64,000 nt of DNA from Dimorphilus gyrociliatus (taxonomy: Eukaryota; Annelida; Polychaeta; Dinophilidae), in assembly GCA_904063045.1 (NCBI GenBank), contig CAJFCJ010000004.1:1419713-1483712 (forward strand). The letters run 5' to 3'. Under the pieces are notes generated by a model. It had not been told where the DNA came from and made no database searches. It saw only the letters and a program-made list of their open reading frames with translations. The translations under genes were made by a program, and so were the position numbers. Of the stretch, positions 11,124 through 23,366 are shown piece after piece (the first letter of the stretch is position 1; each line of letters opens with the position of its first letter).

Positions 11124-14100
11124 TTAACAATGACAAGCCCTATTCCATCGAATAGTAGCTATGTCAACAACAGCTATAAATATAATCATGGTTGCCAAGA
11201 TAAGACCACTTAAGAGTCCATATTTTTCAGCGTGCTTAGCTTCTTCTACTTCTATTTTTTTATTATTTACAACCGTTTCTGATAATGGAATGCATAATTT
11301 AGTAAACAAAGTTTTTCTTTTATATTAAAACTAAAAATAGTAAATATAATTACCTTGGCAGACATTCAATGTGTCATTCCAATTTCCATCGCTCAAACAA
11401 GCAATATTATATGAAGAAACGTTGGTTCTAAATGAATAAGATTGTAAGCATGAATACGTTATTATTGATCCGACAGCTCTGGCTTTCGAACTTAGTTCTA
11501 GATTTTCCCAAAACGGAATAAGTGGACACAAGATTTCTAAAGTGTTGAAAAACGGATATAAGTTACAAACTGTATTGTATTCTAAATTTGCATATAAACT
11601 ATACTGCTGTATAATATACAGTATATAAATATAAAGAAATAATTTTGTCTTGGTCTCTTTACTTACCTTGACAACTTACGTCATACTGTGAAATCCAAAT
11701 ACCTCTCAAACATTCAATTTGCATACTTTCTGATTTAAAAACTCTATCTTTTCTTAATAGTCTGAAATTAGGTTTGCATCTTATCCAGCAAGTTTTTCGT
11801 CCAATTTTACGTTCAATGCAAGAAAGTTTTGAATGAGAAATTATTTCCAATTTCGGACAGGGTATTGCTACAAGATGGACATGATGATTATTTAATAAAA
11901 AATGACAAAATGAGGATAGTTTTACTAAAAGTTAACAAGTTTTCTTACGTTTACAGGATGAGTATGGATACAACCATAAACCTTTTGTTGAACAAGTAGC
12001 ATTCATAACTGTAACACCCTTTTCAAAGTGATAACCACTAAGACAGATATATTGAACAGAATTCGCTCGTTTTGATAGTTTAAATGAATTATTGATATTT
12101 CTCAAGTTGCTTTGATTACAAATTATCTCTATTTATGTAATTATATTAAAATATTTTGTTTATACATGCTTTCAATATGTTTTAATAGCAAAATAAAAAC
12201 GGTTTATTTAACTACTTACGTCTACAAAATGGTTCTTTCCAGACTGTTTTTAAAGATTCATCGCAAGGTTGAATAAGCGTTGAGATAGTATTATTTAAAG
12301 ATATATGGTATCCTTTCGCACAATTAATTCTAACATACCAGTTATATTTATTATTTATACCACTTAGTTCTTCAAAGTAATCGATAAATACATAAGACTT
12401 TTCGTATTCTGATATATTCAATAAACATTTTAAAGCTATTGTATTTTGCAGAAGTATGTTTTTTTTTATAAAAAAAATGATGAATGAAAAATCAAACTTG
12501 GGATTTATTAAATTTATATCAATGCTTACGTAAACACGTTTCTAAAGATGTTATTTCCCATACTTTATTGACTTCATTACAAATTACATGTCCAGCCAAA
12601 ATATGCCCTGATTTTGTACCATATCCATTTTTACAACGAATGTCTCCAATGCTTATTAAACTTTTATTTACAGAGATATTATAATCCTGAAGATAAGGGA
12701 TTTTTCCACAATATGATAGATAATTTTCAATAAAGATTGGTTTATTTAATATACATAGTAAATTATTAAAAATCCATTTTCCAGAACTTAAACATTCATT
12801 TGAAACTTGAGTAAGACGAGAACCACTAAAATGAAATCCAACTTTACATATCATTATTATAATATCATTAGTATAATATATATATTTAGCAGGTTCTATT
12901 CGACCATTTATTAATTGTATATGTAAACAAGACTTATAATTAGGAGATGAAGTTGGTCTGGAAAAGTGTTCCACTGTTGATTAAAAGAAATTAAACGCAA
13001 TTAGAACAGTTTTTCTTTTTAATATCTATAAATTAACTCTTTATTACGAACTGTATGATGTTAAGGCGGAACTAATAGGCGTAGAGTTTTCTAATATTGT
13101 TTTCATCAATTTAGTTGATTGACTTAAGCTAACTGACGTTGTTATTGGTGATGTTGCAGCAGTATTTGTACTCTTTTCGGCTGAATGTTGATATTCAGAT
13201 GTTGTTGTTTCAAAAGAATTCTTTGAACATATAGGATTATAGAATAAATTATTCGAAAGAGATTCACGATTCAATTGACACATTACTCCATTCAATTTTG
13301 AACAATTTTCAATCAGCCAATTACTTTTATTTGAAACAAAATTACCACCTCCTTTTAACAAAAGGCATCCATCACTAGATATATTATCACTTATGTACAT
13401 ATCTTTAATGTCATTAACTTCTTGCACAAAAATATGTGATTTATTGTCGTAAAGAAGAGTATTATCTTTAAAATAAATATTAGTATTGTATTAATCAGTA
13501 TTATAATTATTAATTTTAAATACTTTTCATTATGGCACCCAACCAAAATCCATTTTCAATACTATTTTCAACTTGATTATAAGTAAGTGAATGAACAGCA
13601 AGATTCTCTCTTAAATTTTCTATACGCACAAGTGTAGTATTTATACTTTCGCAACAAAGTCTGGAAAATAGGTCTAATTTATATCCATTGTATATCGCTT
13701 AGTCATTACAGTGTGTTTAAGTTATTTCATTACTTTGCTTCTTGCCAGGTAAAGCCAACATTTAATGTATAACGACCAAAGCATTTCTTATCGTGACTTA
13801 TCCAACTTTTAGGGCAATTGATAGGCTGGCTAGCTGAGATACATAAAATATAAAAAGATGAATATCTTTGAATAGAATTCGATAATTACTTGAAGCTATT
13901 AGCGTTGTAATTCTATTCGAATGGGTTGTTACTAGATCATTTGAAAAACAAGACAAATTTTCACTTTTATTAAACGAAAAAGAGTTTGATTGTTGGCAAA
14001 TGACACCATTTAAGCTATCGCAACCATTTGACATCCAATTTTCTATTAATCCAGTTTTATTAAACTTCAAAAGAGTACAACCACTTTTAGGAATTAATTT

Positions 14101-16734
14101 ATCATAATACATGTCATTTAAGTAGGATACATTCTGATTATCAATTATTATATTATCTTCATCTTGATATCGAATATCATTATACTCAGCTGAAAATTAT
14201 AAATTTAATTAATTCTTGAAATTTATAACTTTTATTCTAGATATTCCATCGAATAGATTATCTAATTTCTTACTAAAATATCTTAATCCTAGCCAATAGC
14301 CATTAGTTATTTCGCCATTTTTCATATCTTTTATATAGTTTGCTAAGAAACTATTCTGATTTTTATTCGTTATTTTAACCAAACTTGAATTGAATAAAGA
14401 ACAGCATTCCCTATTGTTTGTATGTGTAGTATGTGTTTTTTTTTTAAAAAAAAAAGGATTAACATTGTTTAAAACTTTATAAATGAATTATATTAGTAAT
14501 ACACAGTATATATATATTACTTTGCTTCATTCCAAGTATATCCTTTCCTTGATTCGTCTATACCGTAACAATTACCATCGTAATAAATCCAGTTCTTTGG
14601 ACAGTTTATTACTTGAATTTTAATTAGATATTTTTAATTAGTATTCTTATTAATATATTCTGGCAAAAGTTGTATTACCTAAAGATGGAGAGGCAGTAGT
14701 TATAATAGTAGTGTCCTCTAGTGTAGATTGGGTTTTAGCACAAGAAAAGTTGGAATAGGAACTTTTTAGTGGTAATTGAATTTTCTGACATATGACACCA
14801 TTCAAATGGCTACAGTTAACCGACATCCAATTTTCAATTTCTTTCTGATCTTGTATAAACATTAATAGGGTACAACCCTGATTAGGTTCACTATCATCGT
14901 GGTACATTTCATTCAATGGAATATAATCCTTATCAATTATGATAGGTTTTTTATCGTCGTATCGATTTTTTAATATAAAATCTAAAATATTAAGAATGCT
15001 TTTGAATATTATGAAAGAGAACAGCAAAATTCAAACAAACCAAAATATTTAACACCCAGCCAATATCCGTTTGTCATCGTTCCATTCTTTTTATCTACAA
15101 TATAATCCGCAATAATAGCGTTCAGTGACGATGAGGATATTCTTAATAATGTAGAATTATATGATTGACAACAGTCCCTAGATGAAAAAAATTAACATTA
15201 AGAGAAATCATTAGAGATTTAATTAAAGAATTTACCAAGCTTCAGACCAAGTATAACCTGTTTGAGATTGATCAATTCCATAACAATAATTACCAAACGT
15301 TACCCACCCATCAGGACATAAGATAACTGATTCTGTTGTTTGTATTGTTGTCATAGCGTTAGTTGTGGTTTTTAAAATTTCGCAAGAAAAATTCGTCTGT
15401 GAACTTTGGCTATTTTCAATGGACGTTTCACATACAACACCATTTGATTCTACACAATCAACTCCTTTCCAATTTTCTGACGAAGGTTCGCCAGTATCAA
15501 ATTTTAGTATGACACATCCATTATTTGGTACTACATTATCATAAAACATATATTTTATATGTTGTCCATTGATTTTAGTGATAGTCTGATTTGTATCATA
15601 CGAAACATTGCCATCTTTGAACGAAAACAATTCATTTAAATAGTTTTCTTATTAAAAATTTCCACGTTATTTCCATACCTTTTGTTTGTATACCTAACCA
15701 ATGACCTTGAGTTTTACCAGCCGTACGATATTTACCTAAATAGGTTAATGCGTGTAGAACAGAATTTTCATCTTCCGACGTAATTCTAACTGGATGGGCA
15801 TTGAAATTTTCACAGCATAGCCTAAATTAACAAATTCAATAAAGAATCCCATTCCTAACTGTAAATAAACTTTCTACTTATTCTCATTCCATGTATAACC
15901 TTCATTAGACGTATCTACTGCATAACATTTATCGCCAACTTTTGACCAACCCGTAGGACAAGCAGGTGCGGGAGCTTTAAAAATAATTAATGCACAGCGT
16001 ATTAGAAAATGGCGTCAGTCTAATTCTGTTTTGTATTTTTAAAATAATGCTTTCTACTTGTTTGTATAGCAGTCGTCGTTTGCAAGCAATTCAAGTTTGA
16101 GGGTGCAAAATTTATCAAATCTGATTTAACTTGACAAACAACTCCATTACCACTACTACAATCGACACTTATCCAATTTTCCTTAATTCCACCAGAAGCA
16201 TCATATTTCAAAGCTGTACAACCAACTTCTGGCTCATTTAAATCATGATATAATTCTTTAATTTCAAGATTAAGCACTTTAACCAGAATATTATTATCGT
16301 AAAATGTCTGATCTAATCAATAAGAGATAAAGTACAAGTTCATTGAAGAAAGATCGAGAACAATAGAAAAGGATATCATACAAACTTGTGGTATAAACAC
16401 CCAACCAATGACCATGAACAATACCATTAGTCTCCAATTCAGCTATCATATCGAATATCTCGGAATTTTCGTCAGTATTTGTGATTCTAACTAAAGTCAT
16501 ATTATTAGTTTCGCAACATGACCTGAAATAAATAATATATTAAAAGTAAACTAGTAAAGAAGTCCACAAATGAATGATTAACTTTGCCTCATTCCAAGTA
16601 TATTGTGTCATTGATAAATCATAAGTATAGCAATTATGTCCAACATTTCTCCAATTGTCGCCATCATGTAAGCAAACATTCATTGATAATTTTACTATAT
16701 TCATGAGTATGAAAATTGAGTACAAATTGAGCAT
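11124..16734 (-). CDS. Multi-domain lectin/sushi membrane receptor (5 CTLD, 6 CCP, 1 TM)
   Basis: A long multi-exon gene. Exon 1 (16583-16734) holds a signal peptide and the first half-domain. Exons 16386-16522 and then 16312 downward join in phases 2 and 1. Five C-type-lectin-like domains follow in genomic blocks 16.73-16.02, 15.99-15.37, 15.34-14.65, 14.62-13.86 and 13.83-13.05 kb. Each has a G-x-x-C-Y/F-x(4-6)-YTWNEA-like start, a CC pair, a GxWLG core and an NGVxCQ-like end. Ser/Thr-rich linkers separate them. Six sushi domains occupy about 12.97-11.35 kb, for example CLHIQLINGRIEP and YCGKIPYLQDYNI. The last exon encodes a membrane span (YGLLSGLILATMIIFIAVV) and a very short tail. The order lectin-sushi-TM recalls selectins, but there is no EGF domain and the lectin domain is repeated. 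Surface recognition or adhesion is inferred. Some internal exon ends are approximate. Confidence 0.75.
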
Positions 16735-17215
16735 TGTTATGTTTTTTGGATAAAATGAAAATAGTAGTATAGAAATGTTTTGTAGTGTTTGTAGTTTATA
16801 TATTCAACAAACTATATGAAAAATGAATGGAAATATTATGCTCTTAGCTTCTTATAAGAAAAAAAAAACCAGTTTTTATCTATAAAGGCCATTACATTTT
16901 CAAAGTAAGATAATTTTACTAAATTTCTAGTAAAAATCGATCAATTCAACATTATATTTAAGTGTTCTTAGAATGATTTTCATTGAGATTATTTGACAAA
17001 CCTCTTTAGTTGTCTTATAAAATTTCTTTAATTAAAAAGCTTTGTCAGGAAAATTGTGATCAGAAGCTTTTCACCTTGATCTCTAATAACCCTTTTTCTT
17101 GATTATCAAAAGTCAATAATATTAAATATATTTTAAGATAGATGGCACTACTTGTCATTTAAGTTCTATAAAGTGGAGCAGACGACACATACATCCATTG
17201 CCAAAGTTCACAGAT
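16735..17215. other. Divergent intergenic region before the reductase gene
   Basis: No gene. It contains the start region of the lectin/sushi gene (minus) and the promoter of the reductase gene (plus). The plus promoter has AGATGGCACTAC at 17140-17151 and TATAAAG at 17167-17173. Confidence 0.55.
17167..17173 (+). promoter_or_regulatory. TATA box of the reductase gene
   Basis: TATAAAG 42 bp before the ATG at 17216, preceded at 17140 by a copy of the AGATGGC-type motif found near several gene starts. Confidence 0.5.
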
Positions 17216-18410
17216 ATGACTGCAAATCAAGTACTAGTTACCGGTGGCACCGGATTTGTTGCTTCGCAGGTTATTAAATGTTTTCTTGAAGGTGATTTCT
17301 TTGTCACTGCTAGCGTCCGTAATAAGAAGAATAAGAAGAAGATCGAACCCCTCTTGTCTCTGTGTACAAAAGCCGCAAAGCCTGCTGAACGTTTACAGTT
17401 AGTAGAGGCCGACCTTTTGAACTACGACGGATGGGAGAAAGCTGTACAAAATTGCTCTCTTGTTATTCACGTAGCCAGTCCATTTCCGGGTAGTGCCCCG
17501 AAAGATGAAAATGAAATAATCAAACCGGCTGTAGAAGGAACGCTTAACGTTTTGAAAGCTGCAGCAACAAATGATAATATTCACAAAGTTGTTTTAACTA
17601 GTTCAGTATCATCAATATCTGGTGGGTTCCAAGGTGGTGGTCCTTTCACCGAAGATCAATGGACAAATACAGGTGACAGTACGATTATGGCTTATGTGAA
17701 GAGTAAAACACTCGCAGAAAGGGCTGCTTGGAAATTTGTTGAGGAACAAAAGGAGAAAGTAGGCCGATGTTTTGATTTAGTAACAATCAACCCTTCGTTT
17801 ATTCTCGGACCTACACTATGTGGAACTGAATTTACTTCGATGGAGCCAATCAAAAGGATAATTGAGAGACAGATGCCATTGCTACCAAAATTGAATTTTT
17901 CCGTTGTTGATGTAAGAGACGTCGCTAAAGCCCACTTCATAGCAGCCACTGATGATGGACTAAAAAATGAACGCTTCATTCTACACAATGAAAATATTTG
18001 GATGCAGCAACTAGCGATCATTCTAGAAAAGGAGTTTAAATGGCAAGGTAACTGACTTTTTGCTCCCGAATAAAATAATCAACTATATATAGCATTTCTT
18101 TATTAAAGATAACCCTTTTCATATTCTCTTTCTAACAGGTTATAACGTTCCTACGACTGTAGCTCCTTCAGGGATAGTAAAACTTGTAGGATTCTTTGAC
18201 AAAACAATAAAAAATATCATACCAATGTTGGAAGTTGAAACGTACTACGACAATTCAAAAATGATAAATAAATTAAAATTACAACCAACTCCTGTTGATC
18301 AAACAATTATTGATATGGCTTATTCAATGATAGAATCAGGATTTGTAAAAAAAACTAGCAAATATAGAGGAATTCCACCTGGAAGTGACATAAACTGTGC
18401 GCATCTGTGA
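17216..18410 (+). CDS. NAD(P)-dependent dihydroflavonol/cinnamoyl-CoA reductase-like enzyme
   Basis: Exons 17216-18047 and 18139-18410, phase-1 intron of 91 bp, 367 residues. It is an extended short-chain dehydrogenase. The N-terminal TGGTGFVASQ nucleotide-binding loop comes first, then DLLNYDGWEKAVQNCSLVIH (the DFR-type aspartate region) and HVASPFP. The catalytic Ser is in TSSVSSISG, and the catalytic pair is Tyr and Lys in AYVKSKTLAE. The C-terminal substrate part includes NPSFILGPTL. Animal members reduce small carbonyl compounds with NADPH; the substrate here cannot be told. The ATG at 17216 is the first in frame after the TATA box. The protein ends in Ala-His-Leu, which fits the peroxisomal PTS1 consensus, though this may be chance. 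A decayed copy lies 1.3 kb downstream. Confidence 0.85.
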
Positions 18411-19734
18411 TTTATTTAACTATAGATTATTCATTCTGTTGGTTTTCTTATCAATATAAAAATATTAAATATTTTTTGACAAGTATCTTTTATTAAATTA
18501 TTCATTATTTGAAGAATTTGTAAAAATATTAACAACTTTCTTCAAATCAACAAAAGTGAATGACATTTAAGAATGTCCCAAAAGAATTTAACTCATTTAT
18601 AGTATCACTTAATTTTATTTCAAATAGAGTCATTGTACTACTTTGAATATTTATTATTCCTATATTATTTTTTTATATATACTAAAAATGAAAAAGCTAT
18701 TTAAATTGACTTTTCTAGACAAAATCAATTTTCCATTTATTTTTAGATGGAAATATTTGTAAAAATAAAAAATAAGAAGCTTAGAAAATTCATAAGAAAA
18801 TTTGCAAGTCTAAAGAAATTTGTTCCCTTTTATTCTTGGCTTTTTCTCTTTTTACTTATTCTAACATCTTATACCATTCTCTTTTCCCTCCCTCTCCTCC
18901 TTCCTTTTTTTTTATATACTTATAATCTAAATCCTTGGAGTAAACTTTAAAATTGTTTAACATTAAAAGAAGAATATACCTTTCAATAAATTAATTAATG
19001 ATTATAATAATCTTATTAATAACGGTCGATTAATTAATTTTAATGAAATATGTTATTTTTTTAAGTATAAAATGGCAATCACCTGGAATCAGCTAGCTAA
19101 TCTCTAGCCTTCAATTTCATTCTTTGCTTAATGGGGTAAAAAGATGAAAAATTTGATATTGTATACTTGAAATATTAATATCTCACCGTTTTTTGAAAAC
19201 AAAATATCACTGTATTAAATATTTTACACCATCTTTTTTATTAAAATTAATAGATTTTTAAAGAGAAACACCTTCATTAAATATAATTTAATTCTATATA
19301 ATCAACTAATAATACGATATCAAGAATATTAAATATTTCTATTAAATTTAACAAAGCTATTAGTCCCCTTTATCAATCGTTTAATGGTATACCTATTAGA
19401 ATTGAAGCTTTCTTATCGGATACAGGTTTTTATCAGTTATGGGTAATTTCCTAACAAAACAATGGCTTTATTATCCTCATTTTACGATGTTATTTTTAGC
19501 ACTATTTATATACATATTTATATATCTTCCCAGATTATCGTCCCATCATGAATATCGTACAATCCCTGGATTACTAAAGTATCGCTACACCCTTATCTCT
19601 CCTCTCTATTAAATATATTGGAAATGGAAAGAGAGATGGATAACCGATATGTCCCATATAAAGAATATTTTTTTCTTGATGCCTTCGACAATGTGGAATA
19701 TCTGTAAGTGCAAAAACATGTCAATGAAATGAGT
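18411..19734. other. AT-rich spacer between the reductase gene and its pseudogene
   Basis: No supportable gene. A 67-residue hydrophobic frame at 18747-18950 is a by-product of T-rich sequence. The region probably contains the 3' end of the reductase transcript and the duplicated flank of the pseudogene. Confidence 0.45.
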
Positions 19735-20682
19735 GTTGGCTACCGGAAGAACTGGTTTTGTCGCTTTACAAGTCTTTAAATGCTATCTTGAGATTGATGT
19801 CTCTGTTACAGCCTGTGTTTGTAATTCAGCATCAAGAAGGAAATCAAGCCCTGAACTTTTATGCTCAGATGAAAGTGACCTTTTGAACTGTGACACATTC
19901 GAATAAAAGGCGATACAAGACAATTATCATAACCTCCTATTCGATCGTTTTCTATAACTACCTCGAAGGATGAAACTGAGATAAATTAGGTAGTTATAGC
20001 AAGAAGAGAAACATTCTCAAGGCTGTCGCAACAGTTGCACTTTTCCATAAGTTGTTCGTACCAACTATGTATTATCGATTTCCAGTAGATTCGAAGCTGA
20101 TTGTCCATATACAGAAAATGATTGGACAAGAGCTAGTGATAAATCGACAATGGCATATACTAAAAGTAAGAATTCTTTGTGGATCTTTGGTTGCTTAGAT
20201 ATTCATTGAGGAACAAAATACAGAAAATAGGCCAATGTTTCGATTTAGTAACAATCAACCCTTCATTTATTCTTGGACCTACATTATTCGAAGGAGAATT
20301 CACTTCGATCGAACCCATCAAAAAGGATAATTGAAAAACAGATGCCATTTCCAACGAAAATTGAATTTTTTTCCAGTTGATATAAGCAACATCGTCATTC
20401 ATTTATTAAAAATGCAACTTGTTACTTGTCCAGACTAATTCAACATCAAAGAATATTTAACATAAATTTTCTTTAAATAAAACAATAGTCAATTGAATAT
20501 TGACTATCGAGAATTAAAATAGGATAAAAGCAACTCTATAGACATATCGACAGGTAAAATATCTATGAAAATAGCTTATTTAATGATAGAAAAAATGAGA
20601 TTTTGGAAAGAAACAAGTGAAAATAGCTAAAAAACAAAAAAATTCCACCTGTTAGTGACATTAATAACGCTCAATTATGATT
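19735..20682 (+). pseudogene. Decayed duplicate of the reductase gene
   Basis: The sequence follows the upstream reductase gene in order but is broken. It starts at a copy of the nucleotide-binding loop (TGRTGFVALQVFKCYLE, from 19737) with the initiation region lost. It continues through a weak middle. The best-kept block is at 20228-20350, where FDLVTINPSFILGPT is matched almost exactly, including the run taacaatcaaccctt. It ends near 20677 with a degraded form of the C-terminus. Frameshifts, in-frame stops and a deletion around 20390-20540 prevent any long product. The mixed pattern of near-identical and scrambled stretches suggests a duplicate that lost function a moderate time ago. Whether it arose by tandem duplication or retroposition cannot be told, because the place of the intron lies in the deleted part. 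Confidence 0.8.
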
Positions 20683-21025
20683 AGTAAATGTAATTATTCC
20701 AAGATAATTCTGTAATATTCAAGTGTCTCCTGTTTTTTGTATAACTAAATAACCAGACAGAATATGAAAAGATTATTTCTTGTTAGATTTTTTAACAGTA
20801 CTCTAACTAATAGTCTTACATAGTCTACATTTTAAAATAGAGTTCTTTTTATATTTGGACATAGGACTATGTGTGTAGTAATATAACACATTGAGAGGTG
20901 TCTAATTACGATAATATAGCGCCCTCTATTTGTCCTATCCAAAAAAAATAGTATCTCGTACACCAAAACTCTTACACAGTCGAAACTATCTGGTAGATTT
21001 TTTGATTTTGTTGATCAGTGCAAAA
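20683..21025. other. Promoter-proximal region of ALDH8A1
   Basis: No gene. It holds TAGCGCCCTCTA at 20917-20928, a GC-rich island resembling the core of CTCF-type sites. This lies about 100 bp before the ALDH8A1 ATG. No TATA box is obvious. Confidence 0.45.
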
Positions 21026-23366
21026 ATGCTTACATTAAAAAACTTTATAAACGGAGAATTTTATGACGCGGAAGATTATTTGGAATCAGAAAATCCATCA
21101 ACTGGAAAAATATGGGCGCAAGTACCGAATAGTAATGAAAGAGAGGTTAATGAAGCAGTTAATTCTGCCAAGAACGCCTTTCATAAGTAAAATTAATTTT
21201 TCTTTCGTGTCATAATAAAGAGTTAAAGATTATCTAATTTGCCATTCCCTATTCAATATCTTTGGTTTCTTTTTTTCTTAGATGGTCTAATATATCAGCT
21301 CAGGAGAGGTCAAGATATTTAATGAAAATCGCAGAGCTATTAGAAAAACGCTTAGAAGAATTTGCAATTGCCGAGTCAACGGATCAAGGAAAGCCGGTAT
21401 CATTAGCAAGAGCTGTTGATATACCAAGAGCCGTTTATAATTTTAGATTTTTTGCTTCAGTTATATTACATAACTTAGAAGAGTAAGTTAGATCCATCCT
21501 TGTTTACGTATTAACATTCATACCCATTACCAATATGTTGTGTGATAGTACTCTTTAGTAACTTACAGTTGTCTTAATACCAACAAAAAGATATGCATTA
21601 TATATACTGTATTCTTCGAAAAGCAGTATTGTTTAATGAGGCTTATTGTACCCTATTGTACGATTGTATTTCGGACGCAAATCATCCGTATAGGTTTTTG
21701 TAGATAACTCTGTAAATAGGTCAAAAAGTATTAAGTTTTAACTTTGTTTTTTTTAAAATGGAGTTTGTCGTTGTTATTCAGATTTGAGCTATTCAATTTC
21801 TCTATAATTGCTTAATTTATTTTAATAGTTCAGTATTCCAAGAGGAATTTGGTACTCTAAATTATACTCAGTCATGTCCAGTAGGGGTTGCTGGATTAAT
21901 TTCTCCATGGAATCTACCCTTATACCTTTTAACTTGGAAAATTGCTCCGGCCATTGCGGCTGGTTGTACGGTTGTCTGTAAACCGAGTGAAATGACTTCA
22001 GTTACTGCTTTTATGTTGTGTGAAGTGCTAAAACAAGCAGGTTTTTACCCTCTTTCCTCTTTCTAAATTAACAAAACTAATAGAACCTTGAACTTTGACT
22101 CAGAACTTCCGGATGGAGTTGTTAATATAGTTTTTGGCACCGGAAATCGGACAGGAAACGCTATTGTGAAGCATAGAGATGTACCATTAATTTCTTTTAC
22201 CGGTAGTACTGTAACAGCATCAAGAATCAGAGAAGGATCTACAGATTTATGCAAGAAATTTTCGTTTGAAGTAAGATTATTTCCAATTATGAATACTATA
22301 TAGTGGTCATACACATTTAAAAGTTATAGTTTGTGCTTTCCTCTATAATGAATTTTCTATAAAAAATAATTTAAAGTTAGGAGGAAAGAATGCAGCAATT
22401 GTATTTAAAGACGCAAATCTTGAAAATTGTTTTCCAGTTATTATGAAGTTTGTATAAATAAAATTCAGCACCCTACCCATTAAATGATTACTATTTTTTA
22501 TCTTATAGATCGTCATACGCTAATCAAGGAGAAATTTGTCTTTGTACAAGTAGAATATATGTTCAAGAAGAAATATTTGAACAGTTTATTTCAAAATACA
22601 TCGAATTAGCAAGGTAATTTCAAATTTCTTTTAATATCAAAATGTAAGTTGCAAGTAACTTTTTTAATTATATTTTCCATTCAAGGAATATAAAAGTTGG
22701 AGATCCTGAGGATCCTAATACCAATATGGGGGCATTGATAAGCCGACAGCATTATAATAAGGTCAAAAGTTATATTGATTTATCAAAGAAGATTGGAGGG
22801 AAAATTTTGTGCGGTGATGGAGTTGACGAATTAAAATTGCCTGAAAATTGCAAAGACGTAAATAATTTAACAATTTGTCTCCATTGATTACTTAAGATTA
22901 GACTAGTAAAATTTATTTCTTTCTATCTAAAATTTAGGGTTACTTTATACTACCGACCGCCATTACTAATGTAGCCGATGACTCACCGTTGATGCAAGAA
23001 GAAATATTCGGACCGGTAACTTGTATTGTTCCATTTAAAACTGAAGAAGAAGTTATAAAGAGAGCTAATAACAGCGATTATGGTCTATGTGCTAGCATTT
23101 GGTCAGAGAATGTCGGAACTATTCATCGAGTTGCTAAAGCCTTAAATGTAAGTGATATAACATTTGCAATATTCATATAAATTTGGCTATACTGTATATC
23201 AATCAATCAATAATAGGTTGGAACGGTTTGGGCTAACTGCTGGCTTATAAGAAATTTGAATATGCCTTTTGGAGGTATGAAAGAATCGGGAACTGGTAGA
23301 GAAGGAGCGAAACAAAGTCTAGACTTTTTTACAGAGAAGAAAACCATATGTGTAAAAATTAAATAA
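21026..23366 (+). CDS. ALDH8A1: 2-aminomuconic semialdehyde dehydrogenase (ALDH8A1), complete
   Basis: Nine exons: 21026-21186, 21282-21482, 21829-22040, 22104-22270, 22377-22447, 22509-22613, 22686-22857, 22938-23147 and 23217-23366. They join in frame to 482 residues, close to the roughly 487 of vertebrate ALDH8A1. It oxidises 2-aminomuconate semialdehyde with NAD in the kynurenine branch of tryptophan breakdown, in the cytosol. Visible family marks are [20 protein letters not shown] (proline-tryptophan-asparagine motif), FTGST, ELGGKN with the catalytic Glu (split across exons 4 and 5), and [20 protein letters not shown] with the nucleophilic Cys. EEIFGPVT and [15 protein letters not shown] follow. 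The block [12 protein letters not shown] is typical of ALDH8A1 and separates it from ALDH1/2 and ALDH9. The ATG lies in a good context and begins the LKNFINGEF start typical of the family. Confidence 0.93.

Noticed and set aside
17692-18021. 109-residue frame antisense to the reductase
   Set aside because: Shadow of a conserved enzyme exon.
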